In this document: positions 1 to 8,690 of the stretch, piece by piece
How positions within the stretch are numbered: the first letter of the stretch is position 1
Layout: each line of letters opens with the position of its first letter
DNA from: JAICSD01 sp963836665
GTDB taxonomy: Bacteria; Acidobacteriota; Vicinamibacteria; Vicinamibacterales; 2-12-FULL-66-21
DNA length: 64,000 nt
Assembly (NCBI GenBank): GCA_963836665.1
Contig: CAWIKL010000001.1
Coordinates: 1,364,001 to 1,428,000 of the forward strand
Reading direction: 5' to 3'
Notes under the pieces: generated by a model
Seen by the model: the letters and a program-made list of their open reading frames with translations, nothing else
Databases searched by the model: none
What the model was told of the DNA's origin: nothing
Made by a program: the position numbers and the translations under genes

Positions 1-328
1 TCTCGGCGAGGGTGAAGTCCTCGGTGAACCAGCCGGTGATCGCCTGGCCGTCGACGGTCTTGGTGCGTTTGCGGTCGGGGAAGCGATCGGCGGCGTCGGT
101 CGTGCCGTCGATCTCGTTTTCATGACGCGCGATCAGCACTCCGTCCCTGGTCGAGACCAAGTCGGGTTCAATGAAGTCGGCCCCCATCTCCGCCGCCAGC
201 CGGTAGCCCTCGAGGGTGTGCTCCGGACGGTAGCCGCTGGCACCGCGGTGGCCGATGATAAGCGGCCGCGCCGACGGCGCCGCCAGCCCGCTTGCGACGA
301 GCGCCAGCGCGGTCAGCGTCCTTACCAT
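1..328 (-). CDS. Glycerophosphodiester phosphodiesterase, N-terminal part (cut by window edge)
   Basis: Hydrolyses glycerophosphodiesters to glycerol-3-phosphate and an alcohol; probably exported. About 109 N-terminal residues are visible before the left edge. A short hydrophobic leader (MVRTLTALALVASG) precedes GHRGASGYRPEHT, the HRG...PE(N/H)T opening of the GDPD TIM barrel, and EPDLVSTRDG, which carries the metal-binding E and D; the catalytic-type His follows in IARHE. The ATG overlaps the last codons of the upstream TonB receptor by 7 nt (ATGGTAA), so translation is probably coupled to it. Family assignment is firm; substrate and full length cannot be judged. Confidence 0.85.
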   Translation of the reverse strand, partial: MVRTLTALALVASGLAAPSARPLIIGHRGASGYRPEHTLEGYRLAAEMGADFIEPDLVSTRDGVLIARHENEIDGTTDAADRFPDRKRTKTVDGQAITGWFTEDFTLAE

Positions 329-3300
329 AGCAGCTTGAATCCGAGCTGCAGCTGCCGCGGATCGTAGGTCGAGGTGATCGTACCGAACCCGCCTGTGCTG
401 CGATTGCCGTTCGGGGCACGGAAGTTGGTGTGGTTGAGCAGGTTAAACGCCTCGAGCCTGAACTCGAAATTCACCGGTCCGCCGAGCGGGATTCGCTTGC
501 TCGCCGCCAGATCGATCTGCCAGAAGGCTGGCCCGCGCACGGAGTTGCGCGCGGCATTGCCGAACGGCTGGCTCGGATCGGTCGGCACGCTGACGCACGA
601 CTTGTTGAACCAGTTGTTGATCGTCTGGTCGGCGCCCGAAGCGATCGGATCACAGGTGACGTTGGCGCGGTAGTTGTTGGCGCCGCGAAAATCCTGCGCG
701 ATGCCGGATACGACGAAGGTCGCGCCCGGCGTGTAGGTCAGCGTCACCGGCTCTCCCGAATTCATCCGGTTGATTCCCGCGAGCTGCCAGCCGCCAATGA
801 TCGCCTTCACCGCCGGTGACGATTGCTGGCCGAACGGCAGCGCCCAGACGAAGCTCGTCGTGCTGTTGTAGGGCTGGTCATACTCCGACGTGCCGTAGTC
901 GGCGGCAAGGTTGTAGAAGTCCTGCGGCGCCGGGAAGTTGCCATTGGCGTTCTCGAGCGACTGCGACCCGTTGTCCTTGGTCTTCGACAAGGTCAGCGAG
1001 CTCAGGACCGAGACGCCGTGCGTGAACCGCCATTCGAACTTGGCCTGCATCGCGTCGTAATGCGACTTGCCGCCGTTGAATGCGTAGGTGATGTCGGCAT
1101 AGGCGGGGATCGGCCGCCGATCCTGCAGCGCAATCGTGCCGGCGGCGTTGTTCGGGGCGGCCTGATTGTAGTTGGCGAAGAGTTCGAGTCCGTCGGCGCG
1201 GTTGGCGACATAGGCGACTTCGAACAGCATGTCGCGGCGCAGCTCGCGCTGCACCGAGACGAACCAGCTCTGGACTCGCCCCGAGTGAAAGTCGCGCGGA
1301 ATGTAGGTGATGTTCGCCGTCAGCGGATTGAACTGCGACGGATCCGCCAAGCCGGCCGGGTAGCCCTGCTCCGCCGGAACGAACGACGGCAGTGCGGGAT
1401 TGGTCTGGTTGACGACGGCATTGACGACCTGGGGCCCGTTGATTGGCAGCAAGTCGCCGCCGCCGGCGCGCGTGAAGTGAACGTAGCCGATGCCGTAACC
1501 GCCGCGAACCACCGTGCGGTCGGTCACGGTATAGGCGAAGCCGAGGCGCGGACCGAAGTTGTTGCGATCCGGATCGACCAGGGCGCGATTGGCGATCGAA
1601 CCGTCCGTTGCCTTGACGATCGAGTTGGTGGTGGGGTCGTAGTTGGAGAGCACGTTGCCGCTCTCCCAGTAGGGCGTCGCATACTCGTAGCGCAGGCCGA
1701 GGTTAAGAGTCAGCTTGCTGCTGGCGCGCCAGTCGTCCTGCAGGTAAGCGAAGTGCATGTCGCGGCGGAGGTGCGCGACCAGCACGCTGCTGAGCGCGTA
1801 CTGGGCACGCAGGCCTAGTTCGAAGTCGGCGAGATTGTAGAGATTGCTCGCGGCGGCGCCCGCCGGACGCGTGAAGGATCCGTTGTAGGTGTCGCGGCCG
1901 TAGAGCGGATTGACGTCCTGGACTTCCGTGGCGATCCACTGGTATTCGTAGCCACTCTTGAATGAGTGCGCACCGCGCGTCCAGGTGTAGTTGATCTTGG
2001 GGTTGTAGACCGTCGGGTACTGCCACTGCGGGTTGGTCGCCTGCCGGCCCAGATCGGAGTAGCCGGTGATGAGAATCGTCGGCAGGCCGCCGGAGATGCG
2101 CGGGTCGGACGGCAGCCCGGGCAGACCGAACTGATCCTGCGCGCTGGGCGTGCCGAGCGCCGGCGGGTTCTTCCCCCCTGCGTCCACGAGTAGCCGAACC
2201 GAACCTCGAGCAGTGAGCGGGCGCTCTGCGCCCACGTCATGCCGGCGATGCCCTGGCGGTTCTTCGCGTAGATCGCGCCGTTGCCCGAGCCACCCGACGG
2301 CAGCGGGATCGGCGGCTCGTCGAACGTATTCAAGTTGCGAAAGCCATAGCGGCCGAACAGCGCCACGTTGGGCGACGCCTGCAGGTCGATCTTGCCGTTG
2401 GCCTTGTCGTAATCGGCGGTGAACTGCTCGGCCAGCGAATAATTGTTGCTGTTGCCCGGCACCGTCGTATCGGGCAGGCCGGCGAGGACCTTGCTGGCAA
2501 ACGCCGACACCGGAATCGGCGTGCCGGCGAGGTAAAGGGCGCCGGTGCGCGGATCGCGGATGTCGACGGCGAAGACGCCCTGACGCTGGGCTGGTGTGGC
2601 GATGGTCGAGATCGCCGTCAAGGTCCGCGTCTGGCGCTGGCCCTCGTAGTCGCCGAAGAAGAATGCGCGGTTACGTACGATCGGGCCACCGAGCACGCCA
2701 CCGAACTGGTTGCGATCGATACCGGGCTTGCCGGTGGCCGGCTTGAAGAAGCCGGTGGCGTTGAACGCATCGTTGCGGAGGAACTCCCAGCCGCCGCCGT
2801 GCACCGTATTGGAGCCGCTACGGTAGCTGACGTTGACCGTCGCCCCGGCGGCGCGGCCGTACTCCGCGCTCACGTTGTTGGTGATGACCTTGAATTCGCC
2901 GATGGCGTCGGGCGCCGGCTGCATCACCTGGTTCGAAAAGCCCTGGTTACTGGTGCCGTAGGCGTTGTTGTCGACGCCGTCGATCAGAAAGTTGTTGAAT
3001 ACGCTGCGCAGGCCATTGACGTTGAACGCCCCCTCGCGCGGCGTGTTGCCGGTGGTCAACGACGATCCGCCCAGCTTGACCCCAGAGGTCAGCAGCGCCA
3101 GCGACGAGTACTCGCGGGAGAGCAGCGGCAGCGCGCGTGTCGCCTCGCCGGTGATCACCTGGCCGCGCTGGCTGGAGTCGGTGTCAAGGAGCGGCGACGA
3201 GGCCGTGACCTCAACCTTCTCAGTGACCTGTCCGACCGGCATCTGCAGGTCGACGCGCAGGCGCGCAGAGACCTGGACCGGCACCTGGTCGACCATCGCC

Positions 3301-3584
3301 ATGGCGAAGCCGGGTTTTTCCGCGGTCACGAGATACAGTCCGGGCTTGACCGCGACGAACTCGTAGTTGCCATCGTTGCCGGTCGTCTTGGAGACCGAAA
3401 TGCCGGTCTGGACGCCGGTCAGCGTCACCTTGGCGTCGGGAACGAGGCCGCCCGACGCATCGCGAACAGTACCTAATACGGAAGCGCTATCGAACTGCGC
3501 GCGGGCCGAAGCGACCGCGAGCACCAACAGAAACAGTGGGACGAACCCCAGCGCGCGAACACGGGATCGGCGAACTTTGAACAT
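322..3584 (-). CDS. Oar-like TonB-dependent receptor with carboxypeptidase-regulatory domain (one-base frameshift)
   Basis: Outer-membrane beta-barrel of the acidobacterial Oar/CarboxypepD_reg type, for uptake of large substrates; ligand unknown. A signal peptide ends at about residue 29 (ASARA/Q), followed by a carboxypeptidase-regulatory beta-sandwich (about 32-115), a plug with DGVDNNAYGTSNQG, and a barrel ending in FKLLW. Two reading frames are needed: 3584 down to about 2178, then about 2172 to 322. They meet at a run of six G (minus strand; 2173-2178) where seven would restore one frame (span is 3n+2 nt). The barrel continues without degradation, so a homopolymer miscall is likelier than decay. 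Start: ATG 3584 is preferred over the upstream TTG 3611 because the signal peptide begins there. Confidence 0.9.
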
Positions 3585-3668
3585 GCGCCCGAGCCTAGCG
3601 GCGGCGCGCAACGGGCGTGTGAAGCCCGTGCAACAAGTCGGTTACGGCCCGAGACAGCGGCAGCGCGG

Positions 3669-4757
3669 CTAATGCATGATGCCGAGGAAGAACAGGACCA
3701 GTTCGATAATCAGGATCAGGACGACGGCGATTTCGAGAAACTGGCCGCGCGAGATCGAGACCTGCTCGACCGCGAAGCGGTAGATGTCGTCGAGCGTCTC
3801 AAGCTTGTCTTCAACGCTCTGCCGCCAGCGCGCCAGTCCGAGGCGCGCCGCCGCCAGTGCCAGGACCCGCGCCGCGTAGATGTCGCCGACGATCTTCAGG
3901 GCGTTGTCGGTACGGTCGGTAATCTCGTTGACGTCGATGAACAGCGAGTGCACCTGGTTGGCGGCGCGGGCGGCGCCGCCGCCGAGCAGGTTGTGCCACC
4001 AGCTGGTGTTCTGCAATGCCGGGTAAATCCGCGCCAGCTCCGCATCGAGGAGCGCGTCATAGTAGCGGAACTCGAGCAACTGCGAGTTGGTGAACTCGAA
4101 CAGCTCGAGCGCCTCGCCGGCCCCGGCCTCGGTGTCGTAGACGAAGGCGGCGTTCCAGGTCGGGATGACCAGGTCGTTCGACAAGTAGGACAAGCGGTTC
4201 CTGAGGACTTCGTCCTGTTCCTGGCGGCTGAGCGGCAGCGTCTCGCCGCGCAGCATCTGCGCCAGCTGCGCACCGCGTGCGGCCAGCAGCGCGTCGGCAT
4301 CGAGCGGCGCCGCCAGATCGTGCACCGCGACGATCAGGTAATCCTCGCTGAGGAACGACTGGCGCGGCTTCTTCATCGCCGCGCCGCAGCGCGCGACGAC
4401 CTGGCGGATCGCCTCCTCCGCCGCGTCCTCGAGGCGAGCGTTCTCGATGTAGCGCTGACTGGTCGCGACCAGCTCCTCCCAGCTGCCAGCGAAGGGGCGC
4501 AGCAGCGCCAGCGAGACCACGCCGTAGTCGAAGAACTTCAGGCGCGTCTGGAAGCCGTCGATGGGCGCGAGCCCGGCCGCTTCCCCTTCGAAGACGAGCG
4601 GCGGAACCTGATAGCGGAGGTTGGCCGGCTGCGCCGATCGCGATGACAAGCGCGCCGCCGCGCCACCGGCGAGCGACGCCCGCAACCGGGTCAGATCGAT
4701 CTCTTCGGCAACGTCGAACAGATACAACGCCGCGATCGTACCGGCACGGATCTCCAC
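3669..4757 (-). CDS. DUF155/RMD1-like protein with C-terminal membrane anchor
   Basis: About 362 residues with a soluble N-terminal domain and one C-terminal hydrophobic helix (about 340-360, EIAVVLILIIELVLFFLG). The sequence around SYLSNDLVIPTWNAAFVYD, the helical stretch LLEFRYYDALLD and the terminal 'ISRGQFLEIAVVLILIIELVL' pattern resemble the DUF155 (RMD1/YagE) family, which in eukaryotes acts in mitochondrial translation but has no established bacterial role. GTG start: the -10-like TACAAT ends 6 nt before it, suggesting a leaderless transcript. The gene diverges from glgC. Family call rests on pattern memory only. Confidence 0.6.
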   Translation of the reverse strand: MEIRAGTIAALYLFDVAEEIDLTRLRASLAGGAAARLSSRSAQPANLRYQVPPLVFEGEAAGLAPIDGFQTRLKFFDYGVVSLALLRPFAGSWEELVATSQRYIENARLEDAAEEAIRQVVARCGAAMKKPRQSFLSEDYLIVAVHDLAAPLDADALLAARGAQLAQMLRGETLPLSRQEQDEVLRNRLSYLSNDLVIPTWNAAFVYDTEAGAGEALELFEFTNSQLLEFRYYDALLDAELARIYPALQNTSWWHNLLGGGAARAANQVHSLFIDVNEITDRTDNALKIVGDIYAARVLALAAARLGLARWRQSVEDKLETLDDIYRFAVEQVSISRGQFLEIAVVLILIIELVLFFLGIMH

Positions 4758-4763
4758 GATCCG

Positions 4764-4769
4764 ATTGTA
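4764..4769 (-). promoter_or_regulatory. -10 element of leaderless promoter for the DUF155-like gene
   Basis: Minus-strand TACAAT, then 6 nt, then GTG at 4757. Same geometry as several other starts in the window. Confidence 0.45.
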
Positions 4770-4995
4770 GCGTCAGGGCGCGAACGGCAATTTAACCCGT
4801 TCTTGATCGTTTCGTCGTCATGGCGTTACTCCGCCGCGGCACACTCTTGGTGCGGCTGACCGGTGATCGGTCCTCCTCCCCCAGGGCGGGTTTCAGCGCG
4901 CCGGCGAATGTTCGGCGAGTTGCGATCCGGCAACCCCTGGCCGATCACCGGGCAGCCGCATAGTCCGCTCCAGCCGCCTGCGATCCTGTCTCCGG

Positions 4996-5001
4996 TACAA
5001 T
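4996..5001 (+). promoter_or_regulatory. -10 element of leaderless promoter for glgC
   Basis: TACAAT followed by exactly 6 nt and ATG 5008; no Shine-Dalgarno sequence. Transcription would start at or next to the A of ATG. Confidence 0.5.
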
Positions 5002-5007
5002 CCCTTC

Positions 5008-6267
5008 ATGAACGACGTGTTGACGTTGATTCTCGGCGGTGGCCGCGGCACGCGCCTGTTTCCGCTAACCCATCACCGCTCCAAGCCGGCCGTGCCGATC
5101 GGCGGCAAGTACCGCCTGATCGACATTCCGATCAGCAACTGCCTGCACGCCGGGCTGAAGCGCATCTTCGTGCTGACGCAGTTCAACTCGGCCTCGCTCA
5201 ACCGGCACGTGGCGCAGACCTACCGCCTCGACCTCTTCTCCGACGGCTTCGTCGAAGTACTCGCCGCGGAGCAGACGCCGGACAGCTCGGACTGGTTCCA
5301 GGGAACGGCCGACGCGGTCCGCCAGGGAGCGCGGCATTTCACCGGCTACGACGCGGACTACTACCTGATCCTGGCCGGCGATCACCTCTACCGCATGGAC
5401 TTCTGCGAGCTGATCGACGCGCACATCGAGAGCCAGGCCGACATCACCATCGCGGCGCAGCCGGTCAGCGGCGAAGACGCGATGCAGATGGGCATCTTCC
5501 GTTTCGACGGGCTCGGCCACATCACGGGCTTCGAGGAAAAGCCGAACGCGACGCGCCTTGCCGAGATGAAGAGCAGCGTGCCGGCCGGCGGCAGCACGCA
5601 GGGGCTGAATCCCGAGAAGCCGTTTGTCGCCTCGATGGGCATCTACGTCTTCTCGCGAGAGGTGCTGCTCGACATCCTCGAACGGCCGGGCGTCGACTTC
5701 GGCAAGGAGATCATCCCGGCGGCGCTTGGCTCGCTCAACGTGCAGTCCTACCTGTATCGCGGCTACTGGGCCGACGTCGGCACCATCGACGCCTTCTACG
5801 GCGCCAACATCCAGCTGACGCAGCGCGGCGCGCCCTTCAACTTCTTCCATCCGCATCGCCCGATCTACACGCATCCGCGCTTCCTGCCGGCGACGCGGGT
5901 CTACGAGGCGCGCATCGACACGTCGATCGTCGCCGAAGGTTGCTATCTCGATCAGTGCGAGATCCGCGATTCCGTCGTCGGGATTCGTACCCGCGTCGGT
6001 CCCGGCGCGCGCATCACGCGCGCGGTGCTGCTCGGCGCCGACTTCTACCAGGACGAGGCCGCCGCCACTGGCGACGTCGCGCTCGGGATCGGTGAAGGGG
6101 CCGTGCTCGATCGCGTGATCGTCGACAAGAACGCCTGCATCGCCGACGGCGTGCGCCTGGTCAACGACGAGCAGGTGGTCCATGCCGACGGCGACGGCTG
6201 GTACATCCGCGATGGGATCATCGTCGTGCCGAAAGGAGCGGTGGTCCGGACGGGCGTCAGGTCGTGA
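5008..6267 (+). CDS. glgC: Glucose-1-phosphate adenylyltransferase
   Basis: Makes ADP-glucose from glucose-1-phosphate and ATP, the committed step of glycogen synthesis (cytosolic). 419 residues, the normal length. The nucleotidyltransferase signature GGGRGTRLFPLT lies at residues 10-21, SKPAVPIGGKYRLIDIPISN follows, GTADAVRQ lies near 97, ILAGDHLYRMD near 126 and GFEEKP near 174. From about residue 300 the sequence becomes a left-handed beta-helix (DSVVGIRTRVGPGARITRAVLLG), as in GlgC. No other glycogen genes adjoin it, so it seems to be transcribed alone from a leaderless promoter. Confidence 0.97.
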   Translation: MNDVLTLILGGGRGTRLFPLTHHRSKPAVPIGGKYRLIDIPISNCLHAGLKRIFVLTQFNSASLNRHVAQTYRLDLFSDGFVEVLAAEQTPDSSDWFQGTADAVRQGARHFTGYDADYYLILAGDHLYRMDFCELIDAHIESQADITIAAQPVSGEDAMQMGIFRFDGLGHITGFEEKPNATRLAEMKSSVPAGGSTQGLNPEKPFVASMGIYVFSREVLLDILERPGVDFGKEIIPAALGSLNVQSYLYRGYWADVGTIDAFYGANIQLTQRGAPFNFFHPHRPIYTHPRFLPATRVYEARIDTSIVAEGCYLDQCEIRDSVVGIRTRVGPGARITRAVLLGADFYQDEAAATGDVALGIGEGAVLDRVIVDKNACIADGVRLVNDEQVVHADGDGWYIRDGIIVVPKGAVVRTGVRS

Positions 6268-6355
6268 GCGACGGAGAACTGTCCGAGCGTGGCGGATTCG
6301 CACGCTAATAAACCTTTGCCGCGCGCCGCCGTCTAACGCGCGTGAGGATGCATGA

Positions 6356-6380
6356 GGGGACCTCTCGTTTGGAGGTCTTC
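6356..6380 (+). promoter_or_regulatory. Hairpin that sequesters the Shine-Dalgarno of the 6381 gene
   Basis: GACCTC (6359-6364) pairs with GAGGTC (6372-6377); flanking G-T/G-C pairs extend the stem. The right arm contains the GGAGG Shine-Dalgarno (6371-6375) placed 5 nt before ATG 6381, so folding would block initiation. The pairing is seen directly; a regulatory role is inferred. Confidence 0.4.
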
Positions 6381-6899
6381 ATGCTGTCAACCGTTACGTG
6401 GACCCTGGCGCTGACCATGGGTCTCGTCCCACGTCCCGCCCCGCTCACCGCCGCGGCCGTGCTCGAATCGCCGACGCGCCACGTGCGCAGCACCAGCCGG
6501 TTCATCCCGGCGCTGCTGCGCACCGGGTTCACGCAGTCGCCGACGTTCGCCGGGCTGCTGGCGCGCCTGGAACGCAGCGACGTCCTTGTCTACATCGAGG
6601 AGGTGCCGCGGCTGCCGGGCGCCCTCGAAGGACGGCTGCTCCTGCAGCCGACCGCGCACGGCTTCCGCTACCTGCGCATCCAGGTGGCGCTGCGCGGCTC
6701 GCCCTCCGAAAGCATCGCGATCATCGGCCACGAGTTGCGCCACGCCATCGAGGTGGCCGACGCCGGCAGCGTGGTCGACGACGAAGGCCTGGCCGCCCTC
6801 TACCGCCGTATCGGCGTCAATCACGGCAACAACCTGTTCGACACGATCGAGGCGCAGAACACCGGGAAGCAGGTCGCACGAGAGCTGCAACACGCTTGA
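6381..6899 (+). CDS. Small secreted protein with HELRH motif, function unknown
   Basis: 172 residues. I do not recognise the family. A hydrophobic leader (MLSTVTWTLALTMGLVP) suggests export. The middle contains IGHELRHAIEVAD (about residues 114-126), an HExxH pattern with a trailing acidic residue, as in zincin metallopeptidases, though no clear third ligand or Met-turn is visible. ATG 6381 was chosen over upstream in-frame starts because it has a perfect GGAGG at 5 nt and begins the signal peptide. Follows glgC after 113 nt. It could be a minimal metallopeptidase or a non-catalytic homologue. Confidence 0.7.
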   Translation: MLSTVTWTLALTMGLVPRPAPLTAAAVLESPTRHVRSTSRFIPALLRTGFTQSPTFAGLLARLERSDVLVYIEEVPRLPGALEGRLLLQPTAHGFRYLRIQVALRGSPSESIAIIGHELRHAIEVADAGSVVDDEGLAALYRRIGVNHGNNLFDTIEAQNTGKQVARELQHA

Positions 6900-6928
6900 G
6901 AACGCGGTGGGGGCGGCGTGGCGGAGAA

Positions 6929-7432
6929 TTATTCGCCGAGCTTGCGCAGCATCTTCGGCGTCATGAACCAGCGGAGCATGCCGCTGCCCTTGGGGGGCAG
7001 CATATCGAAGTCGATGCGGCAGATGCCGCCCTTCTTGAATTCAAGTGGCGTGCGCGCGCCAATCAACTGCGCGGCCAGCTCGCCAAGATTCGGTTCGTGG
7101 CCAACCAGCGCGACGCGTGCCTTGCGTGCGTGCCGGGTGATTTCCTGGATGACTGAGGCGGACGAACCGGCGGGAGCGAGCGCGTCCGAGGTGGCGATGG
7201 GCGGATGATCCTCGAGCGTCTCTGCGAAGACGTCAGCGGTCTGACGCGTGCGCACCAGCGGACTGGTGACGATTTGATCGAAGCCAACGCCGATCGCGGT
7301 CAGGCCGCGGGCGCACTTGCGCAGCCGCGCGATACCGTCTGGCGTCAGGGGCCGTTTGGAGTCATCGGGCCAGTCCTTGCCCCGTTCCGCCGCCACGCCG
7401 TGGCGGATCAAGTACAACTCGAGCATCGCCAT
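6929..7432 (-). CDS. sixA: SixA-type phosphohistidine phosphatase
   Basis: Histidine-phosphatase superfamily protein of about 167 residues, the short SixA class, which dephosphorylates phosphohistidine on signalling or PTS proteins. The catalytic LYLIRHGVA is at the N terminus, DQIVTSPLVRTRQTA carries the second arginine, and VALVGHEPNLGELA carries the second catalytic histidine. Start 7432 (MAMLELY) is chosen because family members begin a few residues before the RHG; a weak GGAAAAG precedes it. Lies downstream of the CHAD gene on the same strand, separated by 214 nt holding a palindromic repeat. Presence beside CHAD/ppx/pstB/phoU suggests a phosphate-signalling role. Confidence 0.88.
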   Translation of the reverse strand: MAMLELYLIRHGVAAERGKDWPDDSKRPLTPDGIARLRKCARGLTAIGVGFDQIVTSPLVRTRQTADVFAETLEDHPPIATSDALAPAGSSASVIQEITRHARKARVALVGHEPNLGELAAQLIGARTPLEFKKGGICRIDFDMLPPKGSGMLRWFMTPKMLRKLGE

Positions 7433-7442
7433 TCGTACTTTT

Positions 7443-7489
7443 CCGAGGGGCATCGCCCCTCGGACTCCTCTACAGCCTCACTCGCTCGC
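7443..7489 (+). repeat. Dispersed palindromic (REP-like) repeat, copy A
   Basis: A 47-bp element beginning with a perfect 10-bp stem and 3-nt loop (7442-7464, TCCGAGGGGC/GCCCCTCGGA), then CTCC...ACAGCCTC and CTCGCTCGC. About 40 of 47 positions match a second copy at 32498-32544 in the same orientation. It lies between CHAD and sixA, outside any gene. Confidence 0.6.
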
Positions 7490-7646
7490 CGCTGCGCCGG
7501 CTCGCTCCGTTCGTCTGGCTCGACTCGCAGCGCTCGCTCGCGTTTTTCTTCACAACGGGTGCCCTACCTCGGACCGCGCGCCGCTCCGCCGCGCTGCGCT
7601 CGTCTCGCAGCCGTCATCCGGCATTGGTGATTCGTCCTTCAGCCCG

Positions 7647-8597
7647 TCACGATTGAGCGGCCTGGCGCCGCCGCACGGGCAACGTCATCTTGACCGGGCG
7701 TGCCGATCGCCCGTGCGCACTGAGGCGGACGGGAATGTCGTGCCTGGCGCGGGCGACGGCGTCGCGCAGCGCGGGCAGCGACACGACGTAGCGTCCGTGC
7801 AGGTGCCGGCAATCGTCTTCGATCAGCCGCGACAGGATGGCCAGGCCGGCGTCGGGCGTGCTGCGGCGATGCCGCGGCGCTGCACCGACCGCGGCAATGT
7901 GGTGCTGGAGCACCTGCAGATCATGAAGGCGTCCGAGCGTTTCCTGGACTCGCTTGAGTGCGCGGACGACGTCACGGCAAGGAACGGCGCCGCTGTCGTC
8001 GGCGATCTCCACGGCGTAGCGGAGCTTCTTGGCCGCGATGCGCACCTGGTGCAGCCCCTCGGGCGCGTACATCTGGCCGGCCGCCTCGATCGCCCTCTCG
8101 AGGCGACGGGCGCGGCGGGCGATCCGTACCGCGAGGGCACCGCGCCACCCGTGCACGGCGGGAGACGCAGTGGCGACGGCCCGACGCACGGCGGCGAGCC
8201 GATGAGCGAGCTTGGCCGTATCGACTGCCTCGAGCCGCTTCAGCATCACGGCACGGCGGCCCTCCCGCGCCTCCATGACCTCGGCACGCACCTCGGCGAG
8301 CGCGGTCCGGGGGATGCCGGGACGGTCGGCGAGCTCGTCAATGAGGTGCAGCGTGACGTCCAGCTCCCGGACCGTCCCGAGCGCTTCGGTCAGCCTCCGG
8401 ATCTTACGCCGCGCCTTACCGGCCTTGGTTTGATGCAGCCCCTCTGTCAATACTGGCAGCGCTTCGCGCAAGCGGCGCGAGGCCACGCGGGCCTGGTGCA
8501 CGCCAGCGTCCTTTCCGGCGATTGCGGCAGCTAACTGGCGCTTGAGTGCGCGCGAGCGGCGGTCGAGGAGGCGGACTAAGGGGAGCGAACGGTTCAT
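7647..8597 (-). CDS. CHAD-domain protein (polyphosphate-binding family)
   Basis: 316 residues, almost entirely helical and rich in His/Arg. It carries both halves of the conserved histidine alpha-helical domain: VHQARVASRRLREAL (about 34-48) and GLHQVRIAAKKLRYAVE (about 184-200), whose basic residues line the anion-binding channel. CHAD proteins bind inorganic polyphosphate and associate with polyP granules. Start ATG 8597 (MNRSLPLV) begins the domain directly. Divergent from ppx, with 93 nt between the starts; a TATACT -10 (8629-8634) and GTTAC-type repeats lie in this gap. No catalytic CYTH domain is fused. Binding of polyP is inferred from the family and neighbours. Confidence 0.88.
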   Translation of the reverse strand: MNRSLPLVRLLDRRSRALKRQLAAAIAGKDAGVHQARVASRRLREALPVLTEGLHQTKAGKARRKIRRLTEALGTVRELDVTLHLIDELADRPGIPRTALAEVRAEVMEAREGRRAVMLKRLEAVDTAKLAHRLAAVRRAVATASPAVHGWRGALAVRIARRARRLERAIEAAGQMYAPEGLHQVRIAAKKLRYAVEIADDSGAVPCRDVVRALKRVQETLGRLHDLQVLQHHIAAVGAAPRHRRSTPDAGLAILSRLIEDDCRHLHGRYVVSLPALRDAVARARHDIPVRLSAHGRSARPVKMTLPVRRRQAAQS

Positions 8598-8631
8598 GAT
8601 ACGATGCGGCGGATCTGGCCGAACGGGCAGT

Positions 8632-8649
8632 ATATAACGTTCCCGTAAC
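8632..8649 (-). promoter_or_regulatory. Pho-box-like direct repeat upstream of the CHAD gene
   Basis: On the minus strand GTTACGG (8649-8643), four spacer bases, then GTTATAT (8638-8632): two 7-mers with 11-bp period, overlapping the TATACT -10. Similar GTTAC repeats precede pstB. Tentative. Confidence 0.3.
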
Positions 8650-8690
8650 AAGCAACTCCCCCGCCAGCCCGGCCGTGGTCCCGCCGCCGC

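Noticed and set aside
322..3584. Calling the receptor, gltA, DUF4175-like and glycosyltransferase genes decayed pseudogenes
   Set aside because: Each needs only one base change and has otherwise intact catalytic or structural motifs on both sides.
4863..6095. 410-codon plus-strand open frame overlapping glgC
   Set aside because: Arg/Pro/His-rich out-of-frame reading of glgC, which is unmistakable in the other frame.
7531..7560. Rho-independent terminator with T run after the CHAD gene
   Set aside because: The T run lies on the plus strand, whereas both flanking genes are transcribed on the minus strand.
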